This document shows positions 1-8,279 of a stretch of 64,000 nt of DNA, in pieces. Position 1 is the first letter of the stretch; each line of letters begins with the position of its first letter. A program made the position numbers and the translations under genes. The notes beneath the pieces are model-generated. The model was not told the DNA's origin, made no database searches, and worked only from the letters and a program-made list of their open reading frames with translations. The stretch lies in assembly GCA_002730525.1 (NCBI GenBank), contig PCAK01000044.1, positions 168,236 through 232,235 on the forward strand. Direction: 5' to 3'. The stretch comes from Acidobacteriota bacterium. GTDB taxonomy: Bacteria > Acidobacteriota > Vicinamibacteria > Vicinamibacterales > UBA823.

Positions 1-941
1 ATCAGCTGGTCGTAGCGGTAGCGCGGGAGCGTCGCCCGGATCCAGAGGAAGACGTAGAGAAAGACGAACGTCTTGAGGACGAACCAGCTCCAGGCCGGAA
101 TAAGGTCAAGGAATGCTAGCCCTTCGACTCCTGGAAACGGTCGGAGGTAGCCGCCGAGAAACAACGTCGTCGCCACCGACGAGATGACGATCATGTTGGC
201 GTACTCGGCCAGGAAGAACAGCGCGAATCGCATGCCGCTGTACTCCGTGTGGAAGCCGCCGGTCAGCTCCTGCTCGGCCTCCGGCATGTCGAACGGCGCG
301 CGATTCGTTTCGGCAAGCCCGCCGATGAAGAAGATGGCGAAGGCGACCGGCTGGGCGAAGATGAACCAGAGGCTGGCATCGCGCTGCGATTCGACGATCC
401 CGACCATGCTCAGCGTGCCGGCCATCAGAATCATGCTGACCAGCGTCATCGTCACGGCGACTTCGTAGCTGATGAGCTGAGCGGACGCGCGCAGGCTGGA
501 CAGCAGCGGATACTTAGAATTCGAAGCCCACCCGCCCAGGATGATGCCGTACACGCCGAGCGAGGCGACCGACACGATGTAGAGCAGCCCGATGTTGATG
601 TCGGTGATGTAGAGGGGCACCGAGCGGCCGAACAGCTCGACCTCGGGGCCGAACGGAATGACCGCGAACACGATCAACGCGGGCACCATCACCATGATCG
701 GCGCCGCCGTGAAGACCCAACGATCGGCGCGCGCGGGCGTGATGTCCTCTTTGGTCATCAGCTTCACGGCGTCGGCGATCGGCTGCAAGATGCCGTGCGG
801 ACCGACTCGCATCGGGCCCAGGCGCGACTGGACGAACGCGATCACCTTGCGCTCGAGCAGCACCAGGTAGCTGACGGCCACCAGTACCGCGTTCAGCAGG
901 ATGACAATCTTGAGCAGCGGAATGACGATCGCGTCGACCAT
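1..941 (-). CDS. nuoH: NADH-quinone oxidoreductase subunit H (partial)
   Basis: Membrane subunit of respiratory complex I at the junction between the hydrophilic arm and the proton-pumping arm, near the quinone site. About 313 residues are visible; the C-terminus lies beyond the left edge. The frame opens with ATG at 941 and encodes many hydrophobic segments, plus the family hallmarks ADAVKLMTKED (near residue 60) and NRAPFDMPEAEQELTGG (near residue 215), which belong to the quinone-cavity loops. It starts 3 nt after the nuoD stop and is the last visible gene of the nuoA-C-D-H operon. The identification is firm; only the end is missing. Confidence 0.95.
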   Translation of the reverse strand, partial: MVDAIVIPLLKIVILLNAVLVAVSYLVLLERKVIAFVQSRLGPMRVGPHGILQPIADAVKLMTKEDITPARADRWVFTAAPIMVMVPALIVFAVIPFGPEVELFGRSVPLYITDINIGLLYIVSVASLGVYGIILGGWASNSKYPLLSSLRASAQLISYEVAVTMTLVSMILMAGTLSMVGIVESQRDASLWFIFAQPVAFAIFFIGGLAETNRAPFDMPEAEQELTGGFHTEYSGMRFALFFLAEYANMIVISSVATTLFLGGYLRPFPGVEGLAFLDLIPAWSWFVLKTFVFLYVFLWIRATLPRYRYDQL

Positions 942-944
942 GGG

Positions 945-2096
945 CTAGCGGTCCACCTCTCCCAGGACGATGTCGATCGACCCGATCAAGGCCACGACGT
1001 CAGCGACCATGTGGCCGCGGACGAGGCGCGGCAGCCCTTGGAGATTGCAAAACGACGGCGGCCGAACCCGGAATCGATAGGGATTCGTCGACCGGCCGTC
1101 GCTGGCGATGAAGAACCCGATCTCGCCTTTGGGCGACTCGACCGCGTGATAGGTCTCCCCTGCCGGCGGCTTGATCAGCCGTGGCACCTTGCCGACGATC
1201 GGCCCCTCGGGGATGCCGTCCACGGCCTGACGGATGATCCGCAGCGACTGCCGGAACTCCTCGATGCGCACGAGGTAGCGATCGTAGGTGTCGCCGCGAG
1301 TTCCGATCGGCACATCGAAGTCGAACTCGTCATATGCGGCGTAGGGCTCGTCCTTGCGAACGTCCCTGGCGACCCCAGAGCCGCGCAGCGTCGGGCCGCA
1401 CAGGCCGAGGGCGATCGCCTCCGGTCCATCGATGACGCCGATATCCTTCGTGCGCTCAAGCCAGATCCGGTTGTGCGTCAGCAGGGTCTCGTACTCGGTG
1501 AGCTTCGAGTCCATGATGTCGCAGAACTCATTGACCTTCTTGTCCCACCCGGGCGGGATGTCGAGCGGAAGTCCACCGACCCTCATCGAGTTGTAGGTCA
1601 GCCGCGCGCCACAGTACTCCTCGAACAGGTCGAGAATCAGCTCGCGCTCGCGGAAGGCGTACAGGAAAACCGTCATGGCCCCGATGTCCATGGCGTGCGT
1701 GCCCAGCCAGAGGCAGTGGCTGCCAATCCGCTGTAGCTCGTTCAGGATCGTCCTGATGTAGCGGGCACGCCGCGGCACCTCGACCGACATCAACTTCTCG
1801 ACGGTTTCGCAGTAGCCGAGATTCGTCGAGGCCGCGGCCACGTAGTCCATCCGATCGGTCAGTAGGATGATCTGCGTCCAGTCCCGATTCTCGGAGAGCT
1901 TCTCGATCCCTCGGTGCAGGTAGCCGACGACGACGTCGGCATCGAGCACCCGCTCGCCATCGAGCTTGAGCACGATCCGGAGCACGCCGTGCGTGCTGGG
2001 ATGCTGCGGCCCCATGTTCAACACCATTTCGGTCGTGTCGAACATCGGACTCGGCGTCTCGACCTTCATCGTGGTGGTCTCGTTGCCAGACATCAT
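945..2096 (-). CDS. nuoD: NADH-quinone oxidoreductase subunit D
   Basis: The 49-kDa subunit of complex I, cytoplasmic side, forming the quinone-binding pocket with NuoB. It is 383 aa, the usual length for a stand-alone NuoD (not a NuoCD fusion). The N-terminal [10 protein letters not shown] motif near residue 32 carries the quinone-site histidine region. The middle contains TDRMDYVAA and the C-terminus [11 protein letters not shown], as expected. The start at 2096 lies 8 nt after the nuoC stop; a second ATG follows immediately, so the true start could be one codon later. Cotranscribed with nuoA, nuoC and nuoH. Confidence 0.96.
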   Translation of the reverse strand: MMSGNETTTMKVETPSPMFDTTEMVLNMGPQHPSTHGVLRIVLKLDGERVLDADVVVGYLHRGIEKLSENRDWTQIILLTDRMDYVAAASTNLGYCETVEKLMSVEVPRRARYIRTILNELQRIGSHCLWLGTHAMDIGAMTVFLYAFRERELILDLFEEYCGARLTYNSMRVGGLPLDIPPGWDKKVNEFCDIMDSKLTEYETLLTHNRIWLERTKDIGVIDGPEAIALGLCGPTLRGSGVARDVRKDEPYAAYDEFDFDVPIGTRGDTYDRYLVRIEEFRQSLRIIRQAVDGIPEGPIVGKVPRLIKPPAGETYHAVESPKGEIGFFIASDGRSTNPYRFRVRPPSFCNLQGLPRLVRGHMVADVVALIGSIDIVLGEVDR

Positions 2097-2104
2097 CCGC
2101 CGCT

Positions 2105-2887
2105 CTATTCGATCTCCGCCTCATCGCGGAGGTTCCGCAAGCGCAGCCACTCCTCCGGGTTCTCCATCAGGAGTTCCCCGGGGCCCTCGAGCGGATAGTC
2201 CTTCCGCTGGGGATAGCCCTGCCATTCGTCCGGCATCAACAGGCGGCGGCGATCCGGATGGCCGACGATGTTCACGCCGAACATGTCGTACACCTCGCGC
2301 TCCAGCCAGTTCGCCGCTGGCCATAGGCCGGTCACCGACGGCACTGCCTCGGTCGAGTCAGCCTGCACCTTGACCCTGATCCGATGCCGCAGCCGGGTGG
2401 AATAGAGACAGTAGATAACGTCGAAGCGCTTTGCCCGCGGCGGCCAGTCGGTGGCCGTGACATCGGAGCAGTAGTCGAACGCCGCGTCGGGCGCGTCGCG
2501 CAGCGTTCGGGCGACATCCAGCAGCGCCGAGGCCTCGATGATGACGGTCCAGTCACCCACCCAGTAGCTCACCTGACGGATGGCGTCACCGTGCGCCGCC
2601 CGGAGACTCGCCAGGAACGCGGGCTCGGCAACGTCGTCTGGTGGCGATGGATCGCTGGGCCCCTTCGGGGCTTCCGGAGGCGCCTTGGGCGCTGGCTTCG
2701 GCTTTGCCGGAGCCGCAGCAGCGGCCGGGGGCGCGGGCGCCGGAGCTGGAGGCGCGGGCGTGTCTGGCTGGGCCGGAGCGACTTCGGCGGGCTTCGCCGC
2801 GGCCTCGTTGGGCTCCGCTGCGGGGGCCGCCTCCTCAGGCTTCGAGGGTGGCTGGTCCGGCGCGCCGGGCTTCGGGTCGTCGGTCAT
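2105..2887 (-). CDS. nuoC: NADH-quinone oxidoreductase subunit C with Pro/Ala-rich N-terminal extension
   Basis: The 30-kDa subunit of complex I, on the peripheral arm. With the ATG at 2887 the protein is 260 aa. Roughly the first 80 residues are low-complexity Pro/Ala/Glu/Lys-rich sequence; the NuoC domain follows and carries the signature [10 protein letters not shown] near residue 195 and a C-terminal [13 protein letters not shown] segment. A longer frame could start at 2944, but that would overlap nuoA by 35 nt; 2887 leaves a 22-nt gap. The tail before the conserved domain is unusual for the family and is probably a flexible linker. nuoB, normally located between nuoA and nuoC, is absent. 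Confidence 0.92.
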   Translation of the reverse strand: MTDDPKPGAPDQPPSKPEEAAPAAEPNEAAAKPAEVAPAQPDTPAPPAPAPAPPAAAAAPAKPKPAPKAPPEAPKGPSDPSPPDDVAEPAFLASLRAAHGDAIRQVSYWVGDWTVIIEASALLDVARTLRDAPDAAFDYCSDVTATDWPPRAKRFDVIYCLYSTRLRHRIRVKVQADSTEAVPSVTGLWPAANWLEREVYDMFGVNIVGHPDRRRLLMPDEWQGYPQRKDYPLEGPGELLMENPEEWLRLRNLRDEAEIE

Positions 2888-2909
2888 GGCGCGTCTGTCA
2901 TCCCGGCCA

Positions 2910-3266
2910 CTACGCCCACTCGAGCGCGCCCTTGCGCCAGGCATAGACGTAGCCGACGACCAGGATGAAGAGGAACACGATCATCTCGATCAGCCCGAAC
3001 AGAGCCAACTCATCCATGATCACGGCCCACGGGAACATGAAGACCGTCTCCACGTCGAAAATCACGAACAGCATCGCCACCAGGTAGTAGCGGATGCTGT
3101 AGCGATCGCGCGCATCGGTCTCCGGCTCGATGCCGCACTCGTAGGGCTCGAGCTTGACCTTGTTGTACCGCTCGGGGTGCAACAGGCCGGACATGATGAG
3201 CGTGAAGATCGCGAACCCGGTCGCGACGAACACGAAGATGAGAATTGGGACGTAGGCTTCGAGCAT
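2910..3266 (-). CDS. nuoA: NADH-quinone oxidoreductase subunit A
   Basis: Small membrane subunit of complex I, 118 aa, the normal length. It has three predicted membrane helices (residues about 5-27, 60-80 and 88-110) and the conserved loop LEPYECGIEP after helix 1, whose YECG sequence is diagnostic and faces the quinone channel. It is the first gene of the operon and is preceded by a near-consensus promoter about 200 nt upstream. The next gene is nuoC, not nuoB, which is notable because NuoB carries cluster N2 and is essential for quinone reduction. Confidence 0.94.
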   Translation of the reverse strand: MLEAYVPILIFVFVATGFAIFTLIMSGLLHPERYNKVKLEPYECGIEPETDARDRYSIRYYLVAMLFVIFDVETVFMFPWAVIMDELALFGLIEMIVFLFILVVGYVYAWRKGALEWA

Positions 3267-3463
3267 GCTGCCCTGAACAGTGCCGATGACGATGCCGACA
3301 CCGACGTCTGACCGCGACGCCTCTCAGTCGACCCCAGTCGACCGAGCGTCAACCATCGTATGAACTATGGAGTTCCACGCGACCCGCTGGCACACTGGGA
3401 ACTCGAACGCGGTTTAGGTTGGCCTGACTAGAACGCGAATGCCACGCCGAGCAAAACCCGCTT

Positions 3464-3492
3464 TTTATAGCATGCACCCCAGGGGGTGTCAA
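3464..3492 (-). promoter_or_regulatory. Promoter of the nuoA-C-D-H operon
   Basis: On the minus strand, TTGACA (3492-3487), a 17-nt spacer and TATAAA (3469-3464) give an almost perfect sigma-70 type promoter. The spacer holds the dyad CACCCCCTGGGGTG, so a regulator could bind between the two boxes. Transcription would start near 3457, leaving about a 190-nt leader before nuoA. The call rests on sequence match alone. Confidence 0.7.
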
Positions 3493-3571
3493 GAAACGGC
3501 CGGAGGCCAGACGCGCCCGAGCGATCGCGACAACTTCTTCATTTCCAATGAGTTTCGCGCGTTCCTCGACC

Positions 3572-3601
3572 TTGACCTGCCGAAACCTCGGGGCCTATAC
3601 T
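3572..3601 (+). promoter_or_regulatory. Putative promoter of the VWA gene pair
   Basis: TTGACC (3572-3577), an 18-nt spacer and TATACT (3596-3601) form a good sigma-70 type promoter 52 nt ahead of the ATG at 3653. Inferred from sequence only. Confidence 0.5.
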
Positions 3602-3652
3602 GCCTGGATAGCCCCAAGTGGATCGCGCTGTCGAAGTGACTCGAGACCGCTC

Positions 3653-4561
3653 ATGAGAAGCCTCATCACCTGCCGTTTCGCCGACGCCTACCGGCTCGTC
3701 GCGCTCAGCTTATTCGTGATGTTCGGCATCGTTGGCGCTGCGCCCACCGTCGCGGCGCAGGCGCAAGAACTGCAGATGTACGTCAGTGTGCTCGACGACG
3801 ATGACCGCCCGGTGACCGGTCTCACAGTCGATGACTTCGTCCTGCGAGAGGACGGCGTGCTGCGCGAGGTGCTGCGCGTGCAGCCGGCGACCGAACCGAT
3901 GCACGTGGCCCTGCTCGTCGACAACAGTGCTGCGTCCGCGCAGTATCTGCGCGACATGCGCGACGGCCTGGGCGAGTTTACCCAACGGATCGGAGGCGAC
4001 CACGAGGTTGCGGTCATCACGTTCGGGGACCGGCCGACGATCGTCGAAGACTACACGCGGAGCGTCATCGAACTGCAGCAGGCGATCGGCAAGGTCTTCC
4101 CACGCCCGGGCAGCGGTGCCCTCCTGTTGGATGCGATCTACAACGCCGGCGAAGGGCTGCAGCGGCGCGAGGTGGCGCGGCCGGTCATGGTGGCGGTGAC
4201 GACGATGGGCGTCGAGTACAGCAACCGGGCCTACCAGCCGGTACTGCGGATCATCCAGGAGGTCGGCGCGACGTTCCACGCGGTCGCAATGACCTCGAGC
4301 AGCCCCTCGATGGGTACGGAGTCGCGATACCGCGACATCGTGCTCGACCGCGGCACCAGCGAAACCGGCGGGCGCCGCATCGATCTGCTGCGCGGCCAGA
4401 TGTTCCGAGAAGCGATGGAGCGGCTCGCGGACGAACTGCTCTCGCAGTACCTGCTGGTGTACGCGCGCCCGGAAATGCTCGTGCCTCCTGACGAGATCGT
4501 CGTGTCGACGACGCGCCCTGACTGGACGGCGCGAGGCCGATCCGCGGGGGTCGCGCCGTGA
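3653..4561 (+). CDS. Secreted VWFA-related protein with degenerate metal site
   Basis: 302 aa, with an N-terminal signal peptide (about residues 1-40, hydrophobic core LSLFVMFGIVGAA, cleavage near AAQAQ) and then a von Willebrand factor A fold of the kind abundant in Acidobacteria. The strand ending in the metal-ion-dependent adhesion site reads LLVDNSAAS, where the canonical DxSxS has lost its last serine in register, so metal binding may be weak. The start was chosen at 3653 because it begins the signal peptide; an upstream in-frame ATG at 3548 adds a non-signal stretch. Its stop overlaps the GTG start of the next gene, so the two are translationally coupled. The ligand is unknown. Confidence 0.8.
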   Translation: MRSLITCRFADAYRLVALSLFVMFGIVGAAPTVAAQAQELQMYVSVLDDDDRPVTGLTVDDFVLREDGVLREVLRVQPATEPMHVALLVDNSAASAQYLRDMRDGLGEFTQRIGGDHEVAVITFGDRPTIVEDYTRSVIELQQAIGKVFPRPGSGALLLDAIYNAGEGLQRREVARPVMVAVTTMGVEYSNRAYQPVLRIIQEVGATFHAVAMTSSSPSMGTESRYRDIVLDRGTSETGGRRIDLLRGQMFREAMERLADELLSQYLLVYARPEMLVPPDEIVVSTTRPDWTARGRSAGVAP

Positions 4562-5541
4562 TACCGGCGACCTCGCCGCGTCGAACCGGTTCGGGCGCGG
4601 CGACGCGCGCCTGCCTCATCTTCCTCATTGCCGCTGGTGTCGTGGTCGGGCTCGTCCCCACCGGGGCCCAGACCCAGGCGCCGCAGCGCCAGGTCCCGTC
4701 GTTCAGATCCGGCGTGGACGTCGTGTCGGTGAACGTCACGGTCACCGACCCGACCGGTCGTTACATCACCGATCTCGACCTGGACGAGTTCGCCGTCTTC
4801 GAGGACGGGGTTCAGCAAGAACCCAGCTTCTTTACGCGCTCCCAGCTCCCCATCGCGCTCGCGCTCCTCATCGACACGAGCGCCAGCATGGAGCGTCGGA
4901 TGCAGACAGCCCAGGAAGCCGCGATCGGGTTCGCCCACAGGCTCCGGCCCCAAGATCTCGCGTCGGTCATCGACTTCGATAGCCGCGTCAACATCCTCGA
5001 GGGCTTCACCAACGAGGGCGACCGGCTCGAGCGAGCAATCCGTCGGACCGCGGCCGGCGGTTCGACGTCGCTGCACAACGCCATCTACATCTCGCTCAAG
5101 GAGCTGAGCAAGATCCGCGCGAGGACACCCGACGAGATTCGGAGACAGTCGATCGTCGTGCTCTCCGACGGCGAGGATACCTCCAGCTTGGTGGGATTCA
5201 ACGAGGTCCTCGAACTGGCCAAGCGGTCCGAGACGGCGATCTATGCGATCGGACTGCGCACGGGGGAACACCGCGGCAGTCGAGGGTTTCAGAAGGCGGA
5301 GTTCGTGCTCCGACAACTGTCCCGGAAAACGGGCGGGCGGGCATTCTTTCCCGACTCGATCGACGAACTCACCGGCATCTACGGCCAGATCGCCGACGAG
5401 CTCTCGAGTCAGTACACGATCGGCTACACCTCGAAGAACCCACTGCACGACGGCCAGTGGCGCCGTGTGATCGTGCAGACGGCCAGAGACAATCTGACCG
5501 CCCGAACGAAGCAAGGCTACTACGCGCCCGCGTCGCAGTAG
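4558..5541 (+). CDS. Secreted VWFA-related protein
   Basis: 327 aa, GTG start overlapping the previous stop (GTGA). A signal or anchor segment is visible at about residues 17-35 (CLIFLIAAGVVVGLVP), followed by a short beta-rich domain with TVTDPTGRYITDLDLDEF and then the VWA domain. The metal site LLIDTSASM is canonical (DxSxS), and VVLSDGEDTS supplies the later aspartate. It ends in a segment (SSQYTIGYTSKN) also seen in the upstream partner, so the pair are paralogues. They probably act in the periplasm or at the outer membrane in protein-protein contacts. The exact partner cannot be told from sequence. Confidence 0.82.
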   Translation: MIPATSPRRTGSGAATRACLIFLIAAGVVVGLVPTGAQTQAPQRQVPSFRSGVDVVSVNVTVTDPTGRYITDLDLDEFAVFEDGVQQEPSFFTRSQLPIALALLIDTSASMERRMQTAQEAAIGFAHRLRPQDLASVIDFDSRVNILEGFTNEGDRLERAIRRTAAGGSTSLHNAIYISLKELSKIRARTPDEIRRQSIVVLSDGEDTSSLVGFNEVLELAKRSETAIYAIGLRTGEHRGSRGFQKAEFVLRQLSRKTGGRAFFPDSIDELTGIYGQIADELSSQYTIGYTSKNPLHDGQWRRVIVQTARDNLTARTKQGYYAPASQ

Positions 5542-5607
5542 GCCGGCCGCGCCCTGGCGGCTCGAACACCCCACGGCCATCTGAAGAGTGGGAAGTGGAG
5601 TGATTTC

Positions 5608-5943
5608 GTGAACATCGCACCCCTGCTGCTCTACGCCGCCGCAGCCGTCGGCTACGCCTGGCATTTTGGGAGACGCAGCATCCGGGCCGGACGCGCGGCG
5701 ACGACGATGCTCGCCGCGGCCGCGTTGGTGCACACGTTCATCATCGGCATGCAGACGACCGAGGTCGGGCACCTCCCCGTCGTCGGCACGACGGGTGCCC
5801 TGTCGATCTTCGTCTGGCTGTCGTCGATTGCCTATCTCTACACCGAAACCACGAGCAACGAGCGCTCGATGGGCGTCTTCATCTGCCGATCGGGGCTTTC
5901 GCCGTCGTGGCAGGCGATGAGCTGCGGATGGACGCGGTCGTGA
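5608..5943 (+). pseudogene. Truncated CcsA-like cytochrome c assembly protein
   Basis: The 111-aa frame (GTG at 5608, with a GGAG ribosome site upstream) starts like a CcsA/CcmC-type cytochrome c biogenesis membrane protein. Hydrophobic helices lie at about residues 3-15, 33-50 and 62-78, and GHLPVVGTTGALSIF matches the family's early conserved loop. A complete CcsA has about 250 residues and a WWD heme motif; neither is present. After GVFI (about 5883) the frame turns into unrelated sequence. Re-reading one base back gives LPIGAFAVVAGDEL, a natural membrane continuation, before homology ends. This suggests a one-base deletion plus loss of the 3' half. The call as a pseudogene is inference. 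Confidence 0.5.
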
Positions 5944-6063
5944 GCACGCTGGATGGCGGCCGCGCCCCGCGGTTCCAGGCCCTCGGGGGTCGCGACGCAC
6001 CCGAAGCGTTGGGTCAGGCCCTGGCGGCAAGGACACTCGCGACCCGGTGATATCATCGATTTC

Positions 6064-7320
6064 GTGCCACGCGGTGACGCAAAGCTCCACCGTACCGTCG
6101 GCGTCCGGGTCGGTGACGTGCAGATCGGCGGCGGCGCACCGGTCGTCGTGCAGTCGATGACGATGACCGACACGGCCGACGCGGCGGCGACGGCGGCGCA
6201 GTGCGCGGAGCTTGCGCGCGCGGGATCGGAGTTGGTGCGCATCACGGTGAATGTGCCCGAGGCCGCCGCCGCGGTCCCGGAGATCCGCCTGCGTCTCGAC
6301 GACGAGGGCTGCGACGTGCCGCTCGTCGGTGACTTTCACTACAACGGACATCAGTTGCTGGCGCGGTATCCGGGCTGCGCGCGGACACTCGCCAAGTTTC
6401 GGATCAACCCCGGCAACGTCGGCACCGGCAATCGTCGGGACGAACAGTTCACGACGATCTGCCAGATCGCCCGCGACCACGGAACGCCGATCCGAATCGG
6501 CGTGAACGGCGGCTCGCTCGACCAGGACCTGGTCCTGGTGAAAATGCGAGAGAACACCGACCAGGACCGCGGGCGCACGTCAGAAGAGATCATCAACGAC
6601 TGCATCGTCCTCTCGGCGCTGCAGTCGATCGAGCTCGCCCTCGCGGCAGGGCTCGAGCAGGATCAGATCGTCATTTCGTGCAAGGTGTCGCAGCCCCGCG
6701 ACTTGATCGCCATCTATACGGAGTTGGCCCGGCAGACCGAGCAGCCGCTCCATCTCGGCCTCACCGAGGCTGGGATGGGGATCAAGGGGATGGTGTGGTC
6801 GTCGACGGCCATGGGGATCCTGCTTCATCAGGGAATCGGCGACACGATTCGCGTATCGCTGACGCCCCGTCCCGGCGGCGACCGGACCGACGAGGTCGTC
6901 GCGGCGTGCGAGTTGCTGCAGGCGCTGGGACTCCGCTCGTTCGCACCGAGCGTCACAGCGTGCCCCGGGTGCGGGCGGACCACGAGCTCGACGTTTCAGG
7001 AGTTGGCCGAGCGGATCCAGGCCTACGTCCGAGAGATGATGCCCGAGTGGAGAAAGGAGTACGACGGCGTCGAGGCGATGCGCCTGGCAGTCATGGGCTG
7101 CGTGGTCAACGGCCCCGGCGAATCGAAGGCTGCCAACATCGGCATCAGCCTGCCCGGAACCGGCGAGGCGCCGCACTGTCCGGTGTACATCGATGGCCGG
7201 CACACGACGACGCTCAAGGGCAGCTACACCGAGCTGGCCGAGGCGTTCCGCTCGTTGGTGGACGACTACGTCGTCGAACACTATCCGCGCAAGACCGCTA
7301 CGGAAGCTGAGCCGGTCTGA
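6064..7320 (+). CDS. ispG: 4-hydroxy-3-methylbut-2-en-1-yl diphosphate synthase (flavodoxin/ferredoxin)
   Basis: Catalyses the reductive dehydration of MEcPP to HMBPP in the MEP isoprenoid pathway, using a [4Fe-4S] cluster in the cytoplasm. The TIM-barrel domain begins with [18 protein letters not shown] (after about 12 residues). The cluster cysteines appear as [11 protein letters not shown] (near residue 305) and [10 protein letters not shown] (near residue 345). With GTG at 6064 it is 418 aa, a normal length for the compact bacterial form. A longer frame exists upstream but the extra residues look non-coding. dxr of the same pathway lies at 13804-14985. Confidence 0.95.
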   Translation: MPRGDAKLHRTVGVRVGDVQIGGGAPVVVQSMTMTDTADAAATAAQCAELARAGSELVRITVNVPEAAAAVPEIRLRLDDEGCDVPLVGDFHYNGHQLLARYPGCARTLAKFRINPGNVGTGNRRDEQFTTICQIARDHGTPIRIGVNGGSLDQDLVLVKMRENTDQDRGRTSEEIINDCIVLSALQSIELALAAGLEQDQIVISCKVSQPRDLIAIYTELARQTEQPLHLGLTEAGMGIKGMVWSSTAMGILLHQGIGDTIRVSLTPRPGGDRTDEVVAACELLQALGLRSFAPSVTACPGCGRTTSSTFQELAERIQAYVREMMPEWRKEYDGVEAMRLAVMGCVVNGPGESKAANIGISLPGTGEAPHCPVYIDGRHTTTLKGSYTELAEAFRSLVDDYVVEHYPRKTATEAEPV

Positions 7321-7360
7321 CTGCCTTCGGCCACCTTGCTCGCCCGAGCACCGATTCTCG

Positions 7361-8224
7361 ATGCCCGTCACGCTGATCGCCGTCGACCTCGACGGGACGC
7401 TCCTGGACAGCGATGGAACGTTGTCCGACCCCAACCGAGACGCACTCGAGAAGGCAGCCGCCCGCGGGCTCCAGATCGCCGTGGCCACCGGCCGGAGCTT
7501 CCATCACACGAAGGATCTGGCCGCGCGGATGCCGGACGGGACGGTGCTGATCCTCAACAACGGCGCATTGGTCAAGAACCGGACGGGAACCACCTTGGCC
7601 CACCACGGGCTGCCGGCCGACACCGCGCGCTATCTCGTGGAGACCACGCGCGAGGTCCGCGAGGGTGCCGCGGCAATCTTCGACCGCAGCGACGCACACC
7701 AGTTCGTCTGCGAACGGGTCGACTGGACCCACCCGCATCGGCAGCGCTACTACCTGCTTCACCGGGAATCGATCACCGAGACGGGTTCGCTCGGCGACGC
7801 GATCGCCGAGCTCGGACTGGACCCGCTGCAGATCGGGTTCACCGGCGGGGTCCGCGCCATGCGAGAGCTGGCCGCGTCGCTGGACTCGCTGCCGAGGGCC
7901 GGCGAATTTTCACACACATTGACCGAGTATCCGGAACGAGACTTCTCACTGCTCGACGTGCTTGGGCCCGGGCGGTCGAAGGGTCGAACGCTCGCCGAGC
8001 TTGCGGCCAGCCGTGGGATCGAAGCCGACGACGTGATGGCAGTCGGTGACAACCTGAACGACCGGACGATGCTGGAGTTCGCCGGCGTCGCGGTCGTCAT
8101 GGGGAACGCGTCGCCTGAATTGAAGGCGCTGGGATGGCCGGAGACCGCCACAAACGACGCGGGAGGCATCGCCCAGGCGATTGAAAGGTTCGTGTTGGGC
8201 GAGGCCGGTCGACCTGCGCCCTGA
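7361..8224 (+). CDS. Cof-type HAD hydrolase
   Basis: 287-aa phosphatase of the haloacid dehalogenase superfamily, Cof/YbiV subgroup. Motif I is VDLDGTLLDSDG at residues 7-18 (nucleophile and acid aspartates). Motif II is ATGRS. Motif IV is GDNLNDRTMLEFAG near residue 235, binding magnesium. A C2-type cap domain fits in between. Family members dephosphorylate sugar phosphates, FMN or pyridoxal phosphate; the substrate here cannot be assigned. The ATG at 7361 was chosen because it places the nucleophile motif at the N-terminus. It lies 40 nt after ispG and may be cotranscribed with it. Confidence 0.85.
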   Translation: MPVTLIAVDLDGTLLDSDGTLSDPNRDALEKAAARGLQIAVATGRSFHHTKDLAARMPDGTVLILNNGALVKNRTGTTLAHHGLPADTARYLVETTREVREGAAAIFDRSDAHQFVCERVDWTHPHRQRYYLLHRESITETGSLGDAIAELGLDPLQIGFTGGVRAMRELAASLDSLPRAGEFSHTLTEYPERDFSLLDVLGPGRSKGRTLAELAASRGIEADDVMAVGDNLNDRTMLEFAGVAVVMGNASPELKALGWPETATNDAGGIAQAIERFVLGEAGRPAP

Positions 8225-8279
8225 CGGCAGGGCAGGCGACCCTCGGGCCCTACCCAACACCCAAGAGCGATCGATCGGA

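Larger units (their letters stand above)
3267..3652. other. Intergenic region between nuoA and the VWA gene pair
   Basis: This 386-nt divergent region has no credible gene. It holds the leftward nuo promoter (3464-3492), the rightward VWA promoter (3572-3601) and two long leaders. No tRNA, known small RNA or riboswitch was recognised in it. Confidence 0.6.

Noticed and set aside
249..1736. 495-codon open frame on the + strand
   Set aside because: Antisense to nuoH and nuoD, Arg/Asp/His-rich, no family features. It results from high GC.
4231..6480. 749-codon open frame on the minus strand
   Set aside because: Opposite the VWA pair and ispG, which have clear motifs. Composition typical of a shadow frame.
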